Assembly: GCF_017916325.1 (NCBI RefSeq) | Contig: NC_090168.1 | Span: 942,143 to 1,006,142, forward strand | Direction: 5' to 3' | Source of the DNA: Leishmania martiniquensis | Lineage: Eukaryota > Euglenozoa > Kinetoplastea > Trypanosomatida > Trypanosomatidae | DNA length: 64,000 nt | Part shown: positions 40,239 to 51,545 of the stretch, one piece after another | How the letters are laid out: every line of letters begins with the position of its first letter | Position numbering within the stretch: position 1 is the first letter of the stretch | Made by a program: the position numbers and the translations under genes | Notes under the pieces: model-generated | Seen by the model: the letters and a program-made list of their open reading frames with translations, nothing else | The model's database searches: none | What the model was told of the DNA's origin: nothing

Positions 40239-41149
40239 ACGGAGAGCACCTATCGTTTCGACGTCCTTCATGCATGCCGTTCGGCTCTCCCTTCTTTCCA
40301 CTTCGGCGTTTTTTTTTCCCCCAATGTAGGCTTAGGCGGGTGACATTCCTTCCCTCCCTCCCCTCCCTCAGGGACGCGCTGCAGAGCCCCTCTGCGCGTG
40401 CTTTTGTGTGTGTGTGTGTGTGAGTGTGCGAGCGTGTGTGTGCGTGTGTGTGGAGGGGAGTGCGGCTCGTGTGTTCTGTACAAGGCGGAGAATGCGTGCG
40501 TTGGCGAAGGCAAAGCAGTGCGTTCTCCTCTTCGGCGCTTGGGCGGCATCCGGCAGGGTTGGCTGACGAAGATATGGGTAGTAAGCAAAGGAGGTCGGTC
40601 AGCGACCTTGGGTGCTGCATTCAAATGTGGAAGGCATCTAGAGGAGGAAGAGGGGGGAAGGGGGCGAACGTGTTCGCCTCACGCTGCTAGTGAGACTCGT
40701 CCTCACTTGGTGCTTCAGCGGCGCAGGGGGCTGGGTGAGAGATGTTAGGCGCGCGCCTCGTCCTCATGACCTCTTCCCTACTTGTTCTGTACCATTTTTA
40801 CCGAGCGAGGGGCGATTGCAGCAGCAACAGCATGAGGCTCGGCTTATGCACAGGGGCTCTCTCGACAATGAGCTTCTTTGACCCTCTCCGCTCTTGTCGC
40901 CCATGTTTGTTTTTCATCGGTTGCGATACAACCACGAGTGAGCACCTTTCATGCACCCACCGTCCTTCGCAGCACGCGCGCGAGCCAGGGAAGGGTGACG
41001 GAAGCCATCGCACCGTGCACACACCTCTTTACATACACACATACATATATCCTCCTTGACGAACACGACGGGCACAACGACGCATTGGTTTCCCAGAAGC
41101 ATTTTCGGAAGAAGCAACGCAAAACGCGCCATCCTACGTAGCGGCCATC
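40239..41149. other. Intergenic region
   Basis: No gene seen. It contains a T-rich run, a long GT tract at 40405-40452, a purine-rich patch near 40640-40670 and CA/TA-rich sequence around 41020-41055 before the phosphatase gene. Confidence 0.6.
40405..40452. repeat. (GT)n microsatellite, interrupted
   Basis: Nine pure TG units at 40405-40422 continue as a degenerate GT/GC tract to about 40452, ~170 bases after the copper-ATPase stop codon. Confidence 0.85.
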
Positions 41150-42649
41150 ATGTGGTGGACGCCGGCGCGCAGGCGCCTGTACTATCCCAACCAAGTCTTC
41201 ATCAGCAGAGAAAATCGCCGCATTCAACATCAGTGGCTGCCGCGGCGGCTCCTCCTCGTGCGCCACGGCGAGTCGGTTGCGAACGTCAACCGGGAGGTAT
41301 ACAGCAACACGCCAGACTGGAAGATCCCGCTAACGGCGCTGGGGCGGCAGCAGGCGTACGACTGCGGCAAACGACTCCGCAACATCATCCAGGACGAGAA
41401 GCTGTATATTTACTACTCTCCCTATGCTCGGACAAGGCAGACACTGTGCGAGATTCGGCGGAGCTTCGACGAGTCACAGATCCAGGGCGAGCGCGAGGAT
41501 GAGCGACTGCGCGAGCAGGAAATGGGCAACTACCAGCCCTTGCATGAGATGGACGCAACATGGGCTGCACGCAACGCCTTTGGGCGGTTATACTATCGCT
41601 TTCCGTTCGGGGAGAGCGGCGCTGATGTTGGCGACCGCGTCTCTGGCTTCTTTGACTCCCTTCAGCGCGAAAGCATCGGCTTGACGGTGCCGAACATGAA
41701 TGAGCGCCTGGCTCAAGGCACACGAGAGGAGTTGGGCTGCCTTGGCCTTGGCCGGTGGAGCGCTGATGACGATGACGACTTTCCGGGCGTTGCTTGCGAC
41801 TCCTCCGCATCACCAGTGGAGGAAGGCCCTGCAGCATCATCGACAGCGATTGGGGCTGCGTCGCCGCTGTCGGCACTGCCCTCGGAGCAGGCCACGGCGT
41901 CTTCGACCGGTTTGCGTAGGGCGATGCGGCGCACATCACGACACCATCCCGTACCCCTATCTGACCTGGGCGAGGCGGAAACACGCGGCGTCCTACCACC
42001 GAACGACCACAGCGCCAGCGCCAGCGAAGATCAGAATGTCTTGATCATTGCTCACGGGCTTCTTATTCGTCTGTTCATAGGCCGCTGGTACCGTGTGCCA
42101 ATGGAGGTCTTCGAGACAATGTGCAACCCACCCAACTGCGCCATCATCGTCCTCGAGCGCGACGACAGACTCGGCCGCCTCGTCATGACCGACATGAGCA
42201 AGAATCTCTTCGGAAGTGATCCACTGCTGCAGATGATGCGCTTCGACGGCCGCGAGGACACCCGCTGGTACCGCGAGAGGTTCCTTGGTATTGTCGACCC
42301 CACCAAAAGCGTGAAGGAGGCAGTGGTCGAGGACGACGACGAGAACCACTACTCCCTCTCAAGCACGCGCAGCAGCGCCGTCGGCCCTTCGACCCCAGCG
42401 CCACGGCAACGTGAGCCCTTGATGTCGACGGCAGAATGCTCTTCTCCAACGAGCATCTCTGCATCGCAAACTGGTATTGACACCGCGGATAGCGCAGAAA
42501 CGGTGGAGTCAACGACAGGGGACGCCGTAGGAGCGACTCCGAACAGCGTGGCCGAGCCCGAGCGCGCCGCTCCCTGCATGGGCCCTGCATCGAACCGCGC
42601 GCACATGAGGCTCCTTCGAGGCGTCGATGATGTCGCCAAGAAGGGTTGA
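41150..42649 (+). CDS. Histidine-phosphatase (phosphoglycerate-mutase-like) protein, catalytically intact
   Basis: The 499-residue product belongs to the histidine phosphatase superfamily. LVRHGES supplies the phospho-accepting His39. YYSPYARTRQT and the acidic LREQEMGNY segment follow, and the second catalytic histidine is His302 in LIIAHGLLIR. Between the halves (about residues 185-290) is a disordered, Asp/Ser-rich insert, and the last ~110 residues are low complexity. The RHGESxxNVN and TPDWKIPL pattern resembles the yeast DET1 / plant AT74 branch rather than glycolytic mutase, so a phosphatase is more likely than a mutase. The substrate is unknown. A paralogue lacking the catalytic histidine lies 1.66 kb downstream. 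The ATG at 41150 is the first in frame and the core starts ~30 residues later, so little is missing. Confidence 0.88.
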   Translation: MWWTPARRRLYYPNQVFISRENRRIQHQWLPRRLLLVRHGESVANVNREVYSNTPDWKIPLTALGRQQAYDCGKRLRNIIQDEKLYIYYSPYARTRQTLCEIRRSFDESQIQGEREDERLREQEMGNYQPLHEMDATWAARNAFGRLYYRFPFGESGADVGDRVSGFFDSLQRESIGLTVPNMNERLAQGTREELGCLGLGRWSADDDDDFPGVACDSSASPVEEGPAASSTAIGAASPLSALPSEQATASSTGLRRAMRRTSRHHPVPLSDLGEAETRGVLPPNDHSASASEDQNVLIIAHGLLIRLFIGRWYRVPMEVFETMCNPPNCAIIVLERDDRLGRLVMTDMSKNLFGSDPLLQMMRFDGREDTRWYRERFLGIVDPTKSVKEAVVEDDDENHYSLSSTRSSAVGPSTPAPRQREPLMSTAECSSPTSISASQTGIDTADSAETVESTTGDAVGATPNSVAEPERAAPCMGPASNRAHMRLLRGVDDVAKKG

Positions 42650-44310
42650 GTGGAGTAGCCGCTTCTAGTACATCGGCGCCGCATCTTGTGCTTTTCTTTT
42701 TTTCTCTCGTCCACACTCTGCCGATGGCCCTTTTTCGCTCTTGCGAGTGCGGCGAAGGCGAGGGGGAGGCGAGTGGAAGGCTTTCGCCCGCCTCGCACAG
42801 ACGCGCACATGAAAGGAGGAGACCGATACCTCCCTCTGCGCCCTTCCCATACCCTCTTCCTCTTCCTCGCAGTCTGCTCGTGCTCCGCCTTTTTTTTGCT
42901 CCTTGGCATCGCTCTTCGTTCTTGTAGGTTGACCTGTGTGCCACTGGCTGGTGTGCGTACGTCGACACATCCTCTGATGCTCCAGCTTCTTTGCTACCCT
43001 AGTGGGACCGGGTGCGCGCACGTACTTGGCTGCCAACGGCTTTCCAGTGAAGCTTTAGGAAGGCAGCGGAACTATCGGATGTCCGCACCAGCACGAAAAC
43101 AGGGGCGGGCTAGCAGTCGTGGAGGGTGAGCGGCGCTATTACTCGTGACTCCTAGGCGAAGAGGGTTCCGCTAGCTTTCAGGGGTCCCACCAAACAGAGG
43201 CCAAACAAACACAGATACTCACCGGGAAGCACCTTCACTTCCTCTTCGGGCTCCGTGTAATGCCTTTGTATCTGACGCAGGCAAGTAGAGTAGTCGAACT
43301 CGCTCTTCTCCCCCGCTGGCACCCCGGGCCGCCCCCGGCCCCCCCGCTCCTCATCCATACGCGCTCAGGCGGGTCAAGTGAGACGTGCTCCGCTTTGACA
43401 AGGATGTCGCCTCTCACCCTCCTCTTATCTTCTCTTGATGTCCCCCATGCGTTGCCGTTTCCTTGTCGGCAGTAGTCTTCCCTCTTTTTTTCGTGTGTGT
43501 GTCGCACGTGCACACACAGTCTTACATACACGCAGAACATACGTACAGCCTCTCTTTGATTTCGAGGGGGCATCAATCCGCATTGCGTCTCTGCCTTCTC
43601 TCTTGCCTCTCTTCCTGCGCTTCCTCTTGGGGCTCAGCCGTGACCCATTTCTTTCTTACACACCGGTCCCACCACTTCTTAGTTTGTGGGCTCTTTTCTC
43701 GCTCCACGCCCCCCCCACCCCACACCTCTCCTTCGTCGCGACTACATCTTTTTGACCCCGTCTCGCCCCCGCTCTTTCCCTCTTTGCCTTGTGAGCAGTC
43801 TTGCGATACACCCGCGCCTTCGAGAGCACTTCTTTACATTGAACGTGGTGCGTGCGTGTGTGTGTGTGCTTCTCTCTCTGCCCCTCTTTCGCTCTCCTCG
43901 CCTGTGTGCCGTCTGCTTCCGGCCCCCTTTTTCCTTCACGTTTCCTTTGCTCGCAGGCTGAGGTGCTCCTTCGCTTAGCGCAGTTGATCGTCACGTGCGC
44001 GTGCACTCAGAGAGCTGGAGAGGGAGGAGGGAGGGGGGAGGGAGAGGCGGAAGGCCCTGCGAGGTGTGTACGATTGATCTGCATTTATGTGTCTCGCATT
44101 CTTGTAGCGCGTAGCCTGCCTCTTCGCTGTATATCCGCTCTTTCGCCGTTCGACTTCAGTGACCACCGCCTGGCTGCGCGCTTGCCTCGCGCGCATCGAG
44201 GCTCGCGGTTGAGCGTATCGTGGCGGAGGAATTCGTGTGGCCCTTTGTGCGCCACGCAGGCGCGAGTGGGCAGAGACTAACACCACGAAGAAAAAAAAAC
44301 ATCCCAGAAC
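42650..44310. other. Intergenic region between the phosphatase paralogues
   Basis: No gene seen. C/T-rich from ~43260 to 43960, a G-rich patch at about 44015-44055, then C/T-rich sequence and a CAG at 44157-44159 that is a candidate splice acceptor. Confidence 0.6.
44158..44159 (+). promoter_or_regulatory. Candidate trans-splice acceptor AG for the second phosphatase-like gene
   Basis: A T/C-rich stretch (about 44116-44157) ends in CTTCAG, ~150 bases before the ATG at 44311. Confidence 0.45.
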
Positions 44311-46164
44311 ATGGAAGCTACAACTCACGCGGCGCTGGCTTCTCGGGCGCTACAGCACGTGCTGACAGCGGCTGCGCGTGCTCCTCGAGTGCCGAGCGGA
44401 GCCTCGATGGGCCGCTGCCACAGCACCCCTCGAACAGCTCGCTTAGTCAGGGTCGGTGTGGCTGGGCCGCTGATGCCGATCGCGCTCACTGATGCTTATC
44501 GGTGCGCCTCCTCCTCGGGTTTTTCACGGGGCAGCACACCGCCGTCGCCTCCGGTGCCGCCGTCCTCTGCTGTGCCGCCGCACCCCTCGACGCCCGGCTG
44601 GGTTTCGGTTCGCAAGCCAAATGGCGAGCAGCGCATGTCTATTTCGATCCGAAGTACCTCGCAACGGCAGCTCGCACGTCGACAATCACTGGCAGCTTCA
44701 TCCATTTCCACTCACGTCCCTCAAGCTGAGTTTGTTCCGGTAGGCCACCTTGCCACTGCTGCCAACGCGCCGTCAGGACGATCGCCATTGTCTCCTGCGC
44801 CAGAAAAGCAAGCGGCTGCGCCAACGACGATGGTTGCAAGTGCGTGCCCTCTTAGTGCTGCTGCACAGCCGCCATTCGCCGCTAGCAGGGACCAGCGCAA
44901 CAATCAGAGCCGCGAGAGCATCCGCGGCACAGCTTCCCCCATGCCGACGCCCCCCCCCTCAACGTCTTCTGCTTCCTCAAGAGTGGCAGTGTCGAAGCCG
45001 ACCACGCCCTCAGCGCTGTCTTCAGCATTCGAAGCACCACGAACCGATCGTGGTCCTGAGCGGGAGCGCTCTCACAGGGCGGTGGCCTCCACCATATCCT
45101 CGCCGGCGGCGAGGGCGTCGGTGACCGCCGGTTCTCAAGGGACCGGCGCGTCGCACCCGCTCTTGTACTCGGTGTCCCGATTCACGGAGCCCGTCAAGCG
45201 GATTATCCTCATCCGAAACGGCCGCAGCGAGGCCAATGAGGACGTAAGCGCCTACGTGCAGACACCAGACTGGCGCATTCCATTGGTCGAGGAAGGGAAG
45301 CGCGAGGCAGTGGCGGCCGGGCGTGCGCTGAGTGAGTTGATCGGGGACGATCCTGTTTATTTCTACTACTCCCCGTACATGCGATCTCGGCAGTCGCTGC
45401 GGTACGTGCTGCAGGGCTTTGATGAGGCTCGTCTGTGTGGACCGTCCTACTCGCAGGAGTGGTGGGAGGAGGAAGAAATCGCGGGTGCAACATCAGCGGC
45501 AACGACTGCAGAGTCTGTGCTGCCGAGCTGTGCCACGGCACCGGCGGGGGAGGCCAGCGCGTCGCCTCTACTCGAGGTGTGTTTGTCGCCGACGTCTGCC
45601 GACGTGACTTCCCTCAATCCGCAATGTTGCTTTCAGCGCGACCCATCTCTTGTGCTGAATAGCGGAACGAGCAACAATATCATTGGCGTCCGCGAGGATG
45701 TTCGGCTTCGCGACGGCGACATTGGCCGCTACACGAGCGCCGACGAGCTCAGGCAACACCTTGTAGAGCGTGAGCGGTACGGCAGGTTCTTCTACCGCTT
45801 CCCCTTTGGCGAGAGCGGCGCGGACGTCTGTGACCGTGTCACCTCCTTCCTCGATGCGTTTCAGCGGGAGCGTGTCGAATTCCCAATGGATACGAACGTC
45901 GTCATTATAACGCACGGGCTCACAATGCGCATGTTCATCAAGCGCTGGTTTTACCTGACGGTGGATACGTTCCACAAAATGAAGTCGCCCCCGCCGGGGT
46001 CGCTGTGTACGCTGACTCGCTTGCACCATCGAAGCTGCTTCCGCCTGGACGAGTGCTGCGTCGAGTCGATGAACCTGCCGCTGTCGCTCAACGAGTTCAA
46101 CGGATACAAGTACCGCAACAAGCAGCTGCTGGGCTCCATGAGCTCCGGTGCCCCGTATATGTGA
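44311..46164 (+). CDS. Histidine-phosphatase-like pseudoenzyme, paralogue of the upstream gene
   Basis: The 617-residue product is related to the protein encoded at 41150-42649: both share TPDW(K/R)IPL, YYSPY followed by RxRQ, and FPFGESGADV. The catalytic motif is changed, however: RHGES has become RNGRS, so the phospho-accepting histidine is Asn303 (codon AAC) and the following Glu is Arg. The second histidine, His535 in VIITHGLTMR, is kept. Loss of the nucleophile predicts no phosphatase activity through the standard mechanism, while conservation of the fold suggests a binding or regulatory role. The first ~290 residues are low complexity. The extreme N-terminus is Arg/Ala/Ser-rich and could be a mitochondrial targeting peptide. 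An insert of ~80 residues (about 388-450) separates the core halves. No frameshift or premature stop is present, so this is not a decayed pseudogene. Confidence 0.87.
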   Translation: MEATTHAALASRALQHVLTAAARAPRVPSGASMGRCHSTPRTARLVRVGVAGPLMPIALTDAYRCASSSGFSRGSTPPSPPVPPSSAVPPHPSTPGWVSVRKPNGEQRMSISIRSTSQRQLARRQSLAASSISTHVPQAEFVPVGHLATAANAPSGRSPLSPAPEKQAAAPTTMVASACPLSAAAQPPFAASRDQRNNQSRESIRGTASPMPTPPPSTSSASSRVAVSKPTTPSALSSAFEAPRTDRGPERERSHRAVASTISSPAARASVTAGSQGTGASHPLLYSVSRFTEPVKRIILIRNGRSEANEDVSAYVQTPDWRIPLVEEGKREAVAAGRALSELIGDDPVYFYYSPYMRSRQSLRYVLQGFDEARLCGPSYSQEWWEEEEIAGATSAATTAESVLPSCATAPAGEASASPLLEVCLSPTSADVTSLNPQCCFQRDPSLVLNSGTSNNIIGVREDVRLRDGDIGRYTSADELRQHLVERERYGRFFYRFPFGESGADVCDRVTSFLDAFQRERVEFPMDTNVVIITHGLTMRMFIKRWFYLTVDTFHKMKSPPPGSLCTLTRLHHRSCFRLDECCVESMNLPLSLNEFNGYKYRNKQLLGSMSSGAPYM

Positions 46165-47669
46165 ACCCTAGCATGTACCTCTGCGGCTTCTGCAGTGCTG
46201 CGCCAACGCCCATGCTCTTGTTTCTCTGCGTCTCTCTTTACGCATCATGAAGGCATCCAACTGGACGGAAGGAATTGTCTCCTCCTCTTGAGAAGTTTGC
46301 CGTGTTTGAGGATGCGCAGACAGCCAGGGGGTGCTTGCCCGCATGAGGGTTGACAGTGGAGGTGAGATTCAAGTGCTTGACATCATGACCATTCATCTCT
46401 TTGGTTTGAAGTGGCTTACATGCCCCTCTTGCTTTTATTAGTCAGGGCGAGCTCATCTTCATCACGGGTCTATGCTGAGCTGAGGGGGTTGGGACGGCGT
46501 GTGCGTGTGTGTGTATGCACCTGGAGGAGTGTGGGGCTCAGCAAGGTGCATCCGTAATGATGTTGCCAGGCGCTGTCTCCCGCTCTCTACCCTTCACGCA
46601 CGCACTCACTGCTGCCCTTCATCACTGCCTCTCTCCCCACCCTCTCACCGCCGTCATTCTCGCTGTCGGGGCGTTTGCCTGCCGCAGTGGCCATCGCCGG
46701 TGCTTCTGTGTCTTCCCAGTTGACGGCCTCCGTTTCGCTCCCTTGCCCTCTGTTGCGGTGCGGCGTGCACGGCCGCTTGCTGCGGCCCCTACGCCTCCGC
46801 GGGCACCGCTTGTACGCTTCGTGAGACGTGCCGCAAACCAATGCGGCACAGAGGCGTGAACTGGTCGAAGGAGCGGGTGACGGAGACATGCATGAGGGGT
46901 GCGTCGCGGCGCGACGCAGAGTGCATCCAAGCGCACATGCTCAGGGAGACGGACGGACACTCAGTCAAGCGCGGTCACCTGCGCCGCGCCCCTTGTTTCT
47001 CCCCTCGGTGCCTCTCGTGCCCTTATGTGCATGTATGCTTAGAGGGGAGGGGAGAGCGATGGGGAGGCAACTGTGGCTTCTCGACGTCACCTTCGCATGC
47101 CTGTCTATACCATACCCCTGTGTTACTGTCCACTGCTTCATGCTGGCGAATACCTGGGCGAGGGGGGTCGCCAGAGGGCAAAGTGAGGCGTAAGCTCTGC
47201 AGGGGCATTGTGACCCTTCCCCTCACCACCGCCCCTCAGTCCAGCGGTTGGGCGCGTCGGTCACGAGACAGTTGTCATGCATTGTACGCATCTTCTCACA
47301 GACGGCGCATCGGTGGGTGGTGCGTACTCTCGTGTCCACCTTTACTGTTTCACCGCACACCTCCACCTTTCATTCATTCTGCTTCCCTCTTACCACACCG
47401 GCACCAACGCCCATCGCCCTCCCTCTTTGCTCTCCGCCTCCTCCCGCATACTGTGTGCGCATCGCGTCCGTTCTCATCCGCATGCGCGACTGCCTACAGG
47501 TGAGCCGGTTCCACAAGAAAACGCGAAGGGGGTCGCCGAACGCGCGTGCTCAGGTGCAGAGGCGACAAGCGCGCCGCGGAGAGACAGAGACGGACAGACA
47601 CACACCGGAAGGTAGTGCCCTTGACGCAGTGGCGGGTAGTATCGGAGCGACGCAAGTGAGGCAAACGAA
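46165..47669. other. Intergenic region
   Basis: No gene seen. Mixed composition to ~46600, C/T-rich at 46580-46740 and 47330-47480. A pyrimidine-rich stretch ends in CTACAG at 47494-47499. Confidence 0.6.
47498..47499 (+). promoter_or_regulatory. Candidate trans-splice acceptor AG for the zf-HIT gene
   Basis: The last CAG after the C/T-rich stretch 47380-47495, giving a predicted 5' UTR of ~170 bases before the ATG at 47670. Confidence 0.45.
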
Positions 47670-48314
47670 ATGAGGTGTATTGTCTGCGACGCGGACAAGG
47701 CGAGTTATCGGTGCCGTATGTGCCGCTCGCCCTACTGCTCCTCGAAATGCTACAGGACACACCGTATGACGAGAGCGGAGGCCGTGGCAGAGGCCGAGGA
47801 CGGCAATGCCGCAGCGCCCTTGCTTGATCATCTCTGCGAAGCCGTGTTGGCTGCGCAGCTGCCTGGGAAAGAGCGTGAGGAGAAGCGGCAGCGCACTGAA
47901 GCCGAGGCCGACGTGTTCTCCGACGTGTCGCGCGAGAAGATGGTTGCCGGGCAGCGCTCAGAGCACAGCGCGTCGCCATCGGCTGCGCCGGGGGCGGACT
48001 CCGCAACAGCCGTGACAGAGGTGTCAGAAGACAAGAAGAGTGCTGGTGTTGGACTGCGGCCGCGGGCACCCGAGGAGTGCGCCGGGGACGCTGACGCAGT
48101 GTACATCCTGCAGGAGAAGCATCTCAGCGCTTTGGCTAACCATCCACGCGTGCGAAGTGCGCTGCGCAGTGCGTCACTGCAGAAGCTCATCAAAACGATT
48201 GACAGCAGTCGCTCCCGGCTCGACGCGCTGGAGGCGGCGCAGTATAACAACGCAGAGTTTAAGGGGTTTTGTGAGGAGGTGATGCGCGTCATCGCAGAGG
48301 TGGAGGGCCGGTGA
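47670..48314 (+). CDS. ZNHIT3: HIT-type zinc finger protein, ZNHIT3/Hit1-like
   Basis: The 214-residue product starts directly with a zf-HIT domain: Cys3, Cys6, Cys15, Cys18, Cys23, Cys27 and His31 in the CxxC...CxxC...YCSxxCYxxH pattern. The usual eighth ligand, a cysteine four residues after the histidine, is replaced by Arg35. A disordered, charged middle follows. The C-terminal ~65 residues (LANHPRVRSALRSASLQKLI, then a short helix and FKGFCEEVMRVI) resemble the C-terminal domain of ZNHIT3 (NPHLRxL...EPLFVEFADxCL), which binds NUFIP1/Rsa1. ZNHIT3/Hit1 acts in assembly of box C/D snoRNPs in the nucleus, and the same role is inferred. The small size fits the family (155-200 residues). No alternative ATG is needed, since the finger begins at residue 3. 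Confidence 0.8.
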   Translation: MRCIVCDADKASYRCRMCRSPYCSSKCYRTHRMTRAEAVAEAEDGNAAAPLLDHLCEAVLAAQLPGKEREEKRQRTEAEADVFSDVSREKMVAGQRSEHSASPSAAPGADSATAVTEVSEDKKSAGVGLRPRAPEECAGDADAVYILQEKHLSALANHPRVRSALRSASLQKLIKTIDSSRSRLDALEAAQYNNAEFKGFCEEVMRVIAEVEGR

Positions 48315-49171
48315 GGTCTCCGCCAAGGGCGTCGTCCTCGAGAGGCAGGGCTGACAGGGTGCACGCCTCTGATTCATGTCGCGAACAGTTGTGGCAAAGT
48401 CGTTGGTAGAGGAGAGGGGCGGGCGCGGGGGCATTCAGGCTTCCCGTGGCGTATGTGTCGCGGATGAGAGACAGCCTCTTGTGCAACTGTCTGCGCGCGT
48501 TTCTCATCCTATTGGAGGGTCACATGACCGCCTCCGTGAACCAAGACCCCATCGCTGCAAGAAGTGTTTAAAGGCCTTCAATCACTACGATGGGGGGAGG
48601 ACGATCTTTTTGTGCGTAGATGCAGCCTACAAGGCCGTGCGTCGTCCATATGCGTATGCGCCTTCGGCTGCAGGCGGGGCCGTGGAGGGCAGGGCGGCGC
48701 TTCGCTTGTTGCCCCGCTGGAACTCGGCCGCCCTCTGAGTGTATTACCCTTCATCGCGGTGAGTTAGCGATGCTTCCAGCGAGGGTGGCCGGCCCAAAAC
48801 GCAGTGAACAAAGCTGTGGGCGATCCGGAAGAGCGCGCTTAGGCCGGCGCGCGCGCTCTCCTTCATTTCGCTCTTCTTTCGCTGACCCCCCTCCCCCACT
48901 TCTCCTCTCCCTGTCGCGACGTCTCTCGTTTGTGCCTGCACCTTTCCACGCTCACCAACGCATGCGTTAAACATGCTTGGTGCCGCGCGCTGCTTCCATT
49001 GTGCCCCCCCGCCTCTTTCTCATCTGCAAATGCCCTCGCGAACACATCCGCCTCGCCCAACTGCGCGCAGCTTACAAAACGAAAGTACATCAATCGACGG
49101 TCTCCACTGACACCGGCCTGCCCTCCTCTCTCTGCCTTTCCGCCCTCGCTCACTGACTACTCCCCCCCACT

Positions 49172-49187
49172 CACACACACACACACA
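49172..49187. repeat. (CA)n microsatellite
   Basis: Eight CA units in non-coding DNA, directly after a C-rich run. Confidence 0.85.
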
Positions 49188-51545
49188 GGCAAAGAGATTC
49201 GTACCCGAATTTAAGAGCGCATCGTGGTGGTGATTGCGGGGGCAGTGCAGGCCGTCTGCTTTGGCGCGATTTGCTCGCAAGTGGGGCTCGCAAGCGTACA
49301 TAAACGAAAAAAGACGCGGCGACGGAGGCAGGAGCCAACGCAGCTCATGCTACAAAGAGCGCGACACGACAGCTGAGCAATCCACCAGGGAAAGAGAGAA
49401 AAGAAAGATAGCACAGCCGCGGAGCTCATTAGCGCTATTCACAGAACAGTAACAAAGGCAAAAGTGAAGAATCGAAGCACTGTGCCCCCTTCTCCCATCC
49501 CTCCTCCTCCTCCTCTCTACCTCTATCGCTCCCCCTTTTCGACGACTAACGACACCCTCTTCTGAGACTCTGATCCTCGTCGAAGATCAAAGTTGACAGA
49601 CCGAGCAGAGGAAAGAAGGTGATACGCACCGCGCGTAAGCTTAGCCGCAGAGACAACGCAACATCAGTGGACTTGATTCTGTAACCGGCGGCACAGGCGC
49701 ACGCGCGCATACATCCTCCCCCCTCCCCTTCCCCTACAGGTAAGGCAAACAGGAGGCGGCAGCAAACATTGAGCTTGCCAGCATTTTTTTCCCACTAAGT
49801 TGTGCGAGACGGAGCCGAACAAACGAGCCTGAACGCAAAAAGGAGAAGAAACAGCGAGACACACCAAAGACGCGCAGCAAGCGAGCATAAGGCAAGAGAG
49901 AGGAGGAGACCACGGCTGCAGACGTCTTGCGCAACACTCCACATACACATACACTCGCACACACATACGGCACACTTTGACTCCGATAATTCTTCGCAGA
50001 GAGGGCGAAGCGAGGGAGAAAAAACCAAAAAAGTACCTTAGCCTGTTGCCATTTCGTCTCTCCCCCCTTTTCTCTAAAAGTCACTTCGCTCTTGTGCTCT
50101 GCACCCCCTTTTTCTTTGTATCTACTTCGCGCCCTAAGTGCACACAGGAGCTCGGTAAACTCGCTTCTTCTGTCTCCTTGGCCTCGTTGTATCTCCTTCA
50201 CGGTCGAAGAGAAATTGTTTTGACTTTTGTTTTGCTTCAGAAAAAAACGGCGGACTCTACGTACAGACCTAGACCAAGAAGCGAGGCCACTTCGCCCGCT
50301 CACGATCGCCATCCCTTTGCGACATCCGCACTCCCGCTTCGAGCAACGCTACGGAACACCGACGGAAAAGCGAAGCGACGGATCACATTACCACGCACTG
50401 AAACTTGCTCAAAAAAAACTGAAACAATCACGCTTAGCGTTTCCAAATTATCTGCGCCCCCCCTCTCTTTCTGTGCCATTGTGTCTTCTAACGATTTTTT
50501 TTAATTTCTTGTTGGGTTCGCCTCCTCGCTTGCCTCTCTTTATCAGTGGCGCTCTTTTGTTCCTTCCCCGTGTCCCTCTGTTTCTCCGCGCCCATACGTC
50601 TGCGAGTGCCTCGACTGGTGGCTTGCTCACTATCTGCATTGTCTGCGGGCGCTGGCGGCCCCTTTTCACTTGTGCCTCTGCCACTGCCACTTTTTTGTTC
50701 TTCCCACCTTTTTGCTTTGCCTTCTTCCTGTCACGCAGGGCTTACGGTCTTCTGGTGATTGCTGTCTGTGTCTTCACCACGCACTGCTCGCGGCCGCTCC
50801 TTCTCGTAGCGCTTTTTTTTTCCGGTTTCCGTAGCCTCTCGAGGAGGCCCCCCCTCTCTGCGTTTCGTTGTCCTTTGCCGGCGCAGGGCTACACTTCAGC
50901 CCTCTACCTCTCTGCTTCGCAGCTGGGGCTGGGGCAGCTCGAGGAGGTCATTGCTTAAGTGTCGTGCGGCTCTTTCGCTCATCACGCGCCGGTCGCCTAC
51001 ACAAGGAAGAACGAATCGACTTCTATTCCACCGCTTGAACAAACTGTTTCGCCCGTATCTGCGCTCATCTCTTTGGCTTTCTTATTTTCTTGCCTCCTTC
51101 CTTCCCCTCTCCCTGAGCTGCTCACCCCCTTCTTTTCCGTCCACGTTCTCCCTGCGGGTGCTGCGGAGATCGCACGTTTACCGCTGACCGTGCGGCCTAT
51201 TGACATCTCTTATTGCGTACCTCGCTGATCGCGTCGAGGACATCGGCAGAGTCAGCTCACAGAGGCAGTCTGTTACTCTCGGCCGACTCGCTTCTCCCCC
51301 ATCCCCCCACCCCCCCGTTCGTCGACTCCTTTTGCTTTCCCGTTTCTCCGCACTCTTCTCTTGGTGTTGCCGAGGGACTCATTTCTTTTGCCTCCTGCAG
51401 TGTTGCTCACGCCTCCGTGCAGTCGGCGCCCTTTGTCAGCTTCTCGCGCCTTGTGTTTCTATTTGCTTTGCTCTCTCACACACACACACTCTTTCTCGTC
51501 GTAACTTCACACGTTGTGGTGGGGCCTGCCTCTGCCGGTCTGTGC

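Noticed and set aside
44311..46164. Second phosphatase-like gene as a decayed pseudogene
   Set aside because: The frame is intact over 617 codons with conserved core blocks and no frameshift. Only the catalytic motif is altered, which fits a pseudoenzyme better than decay.
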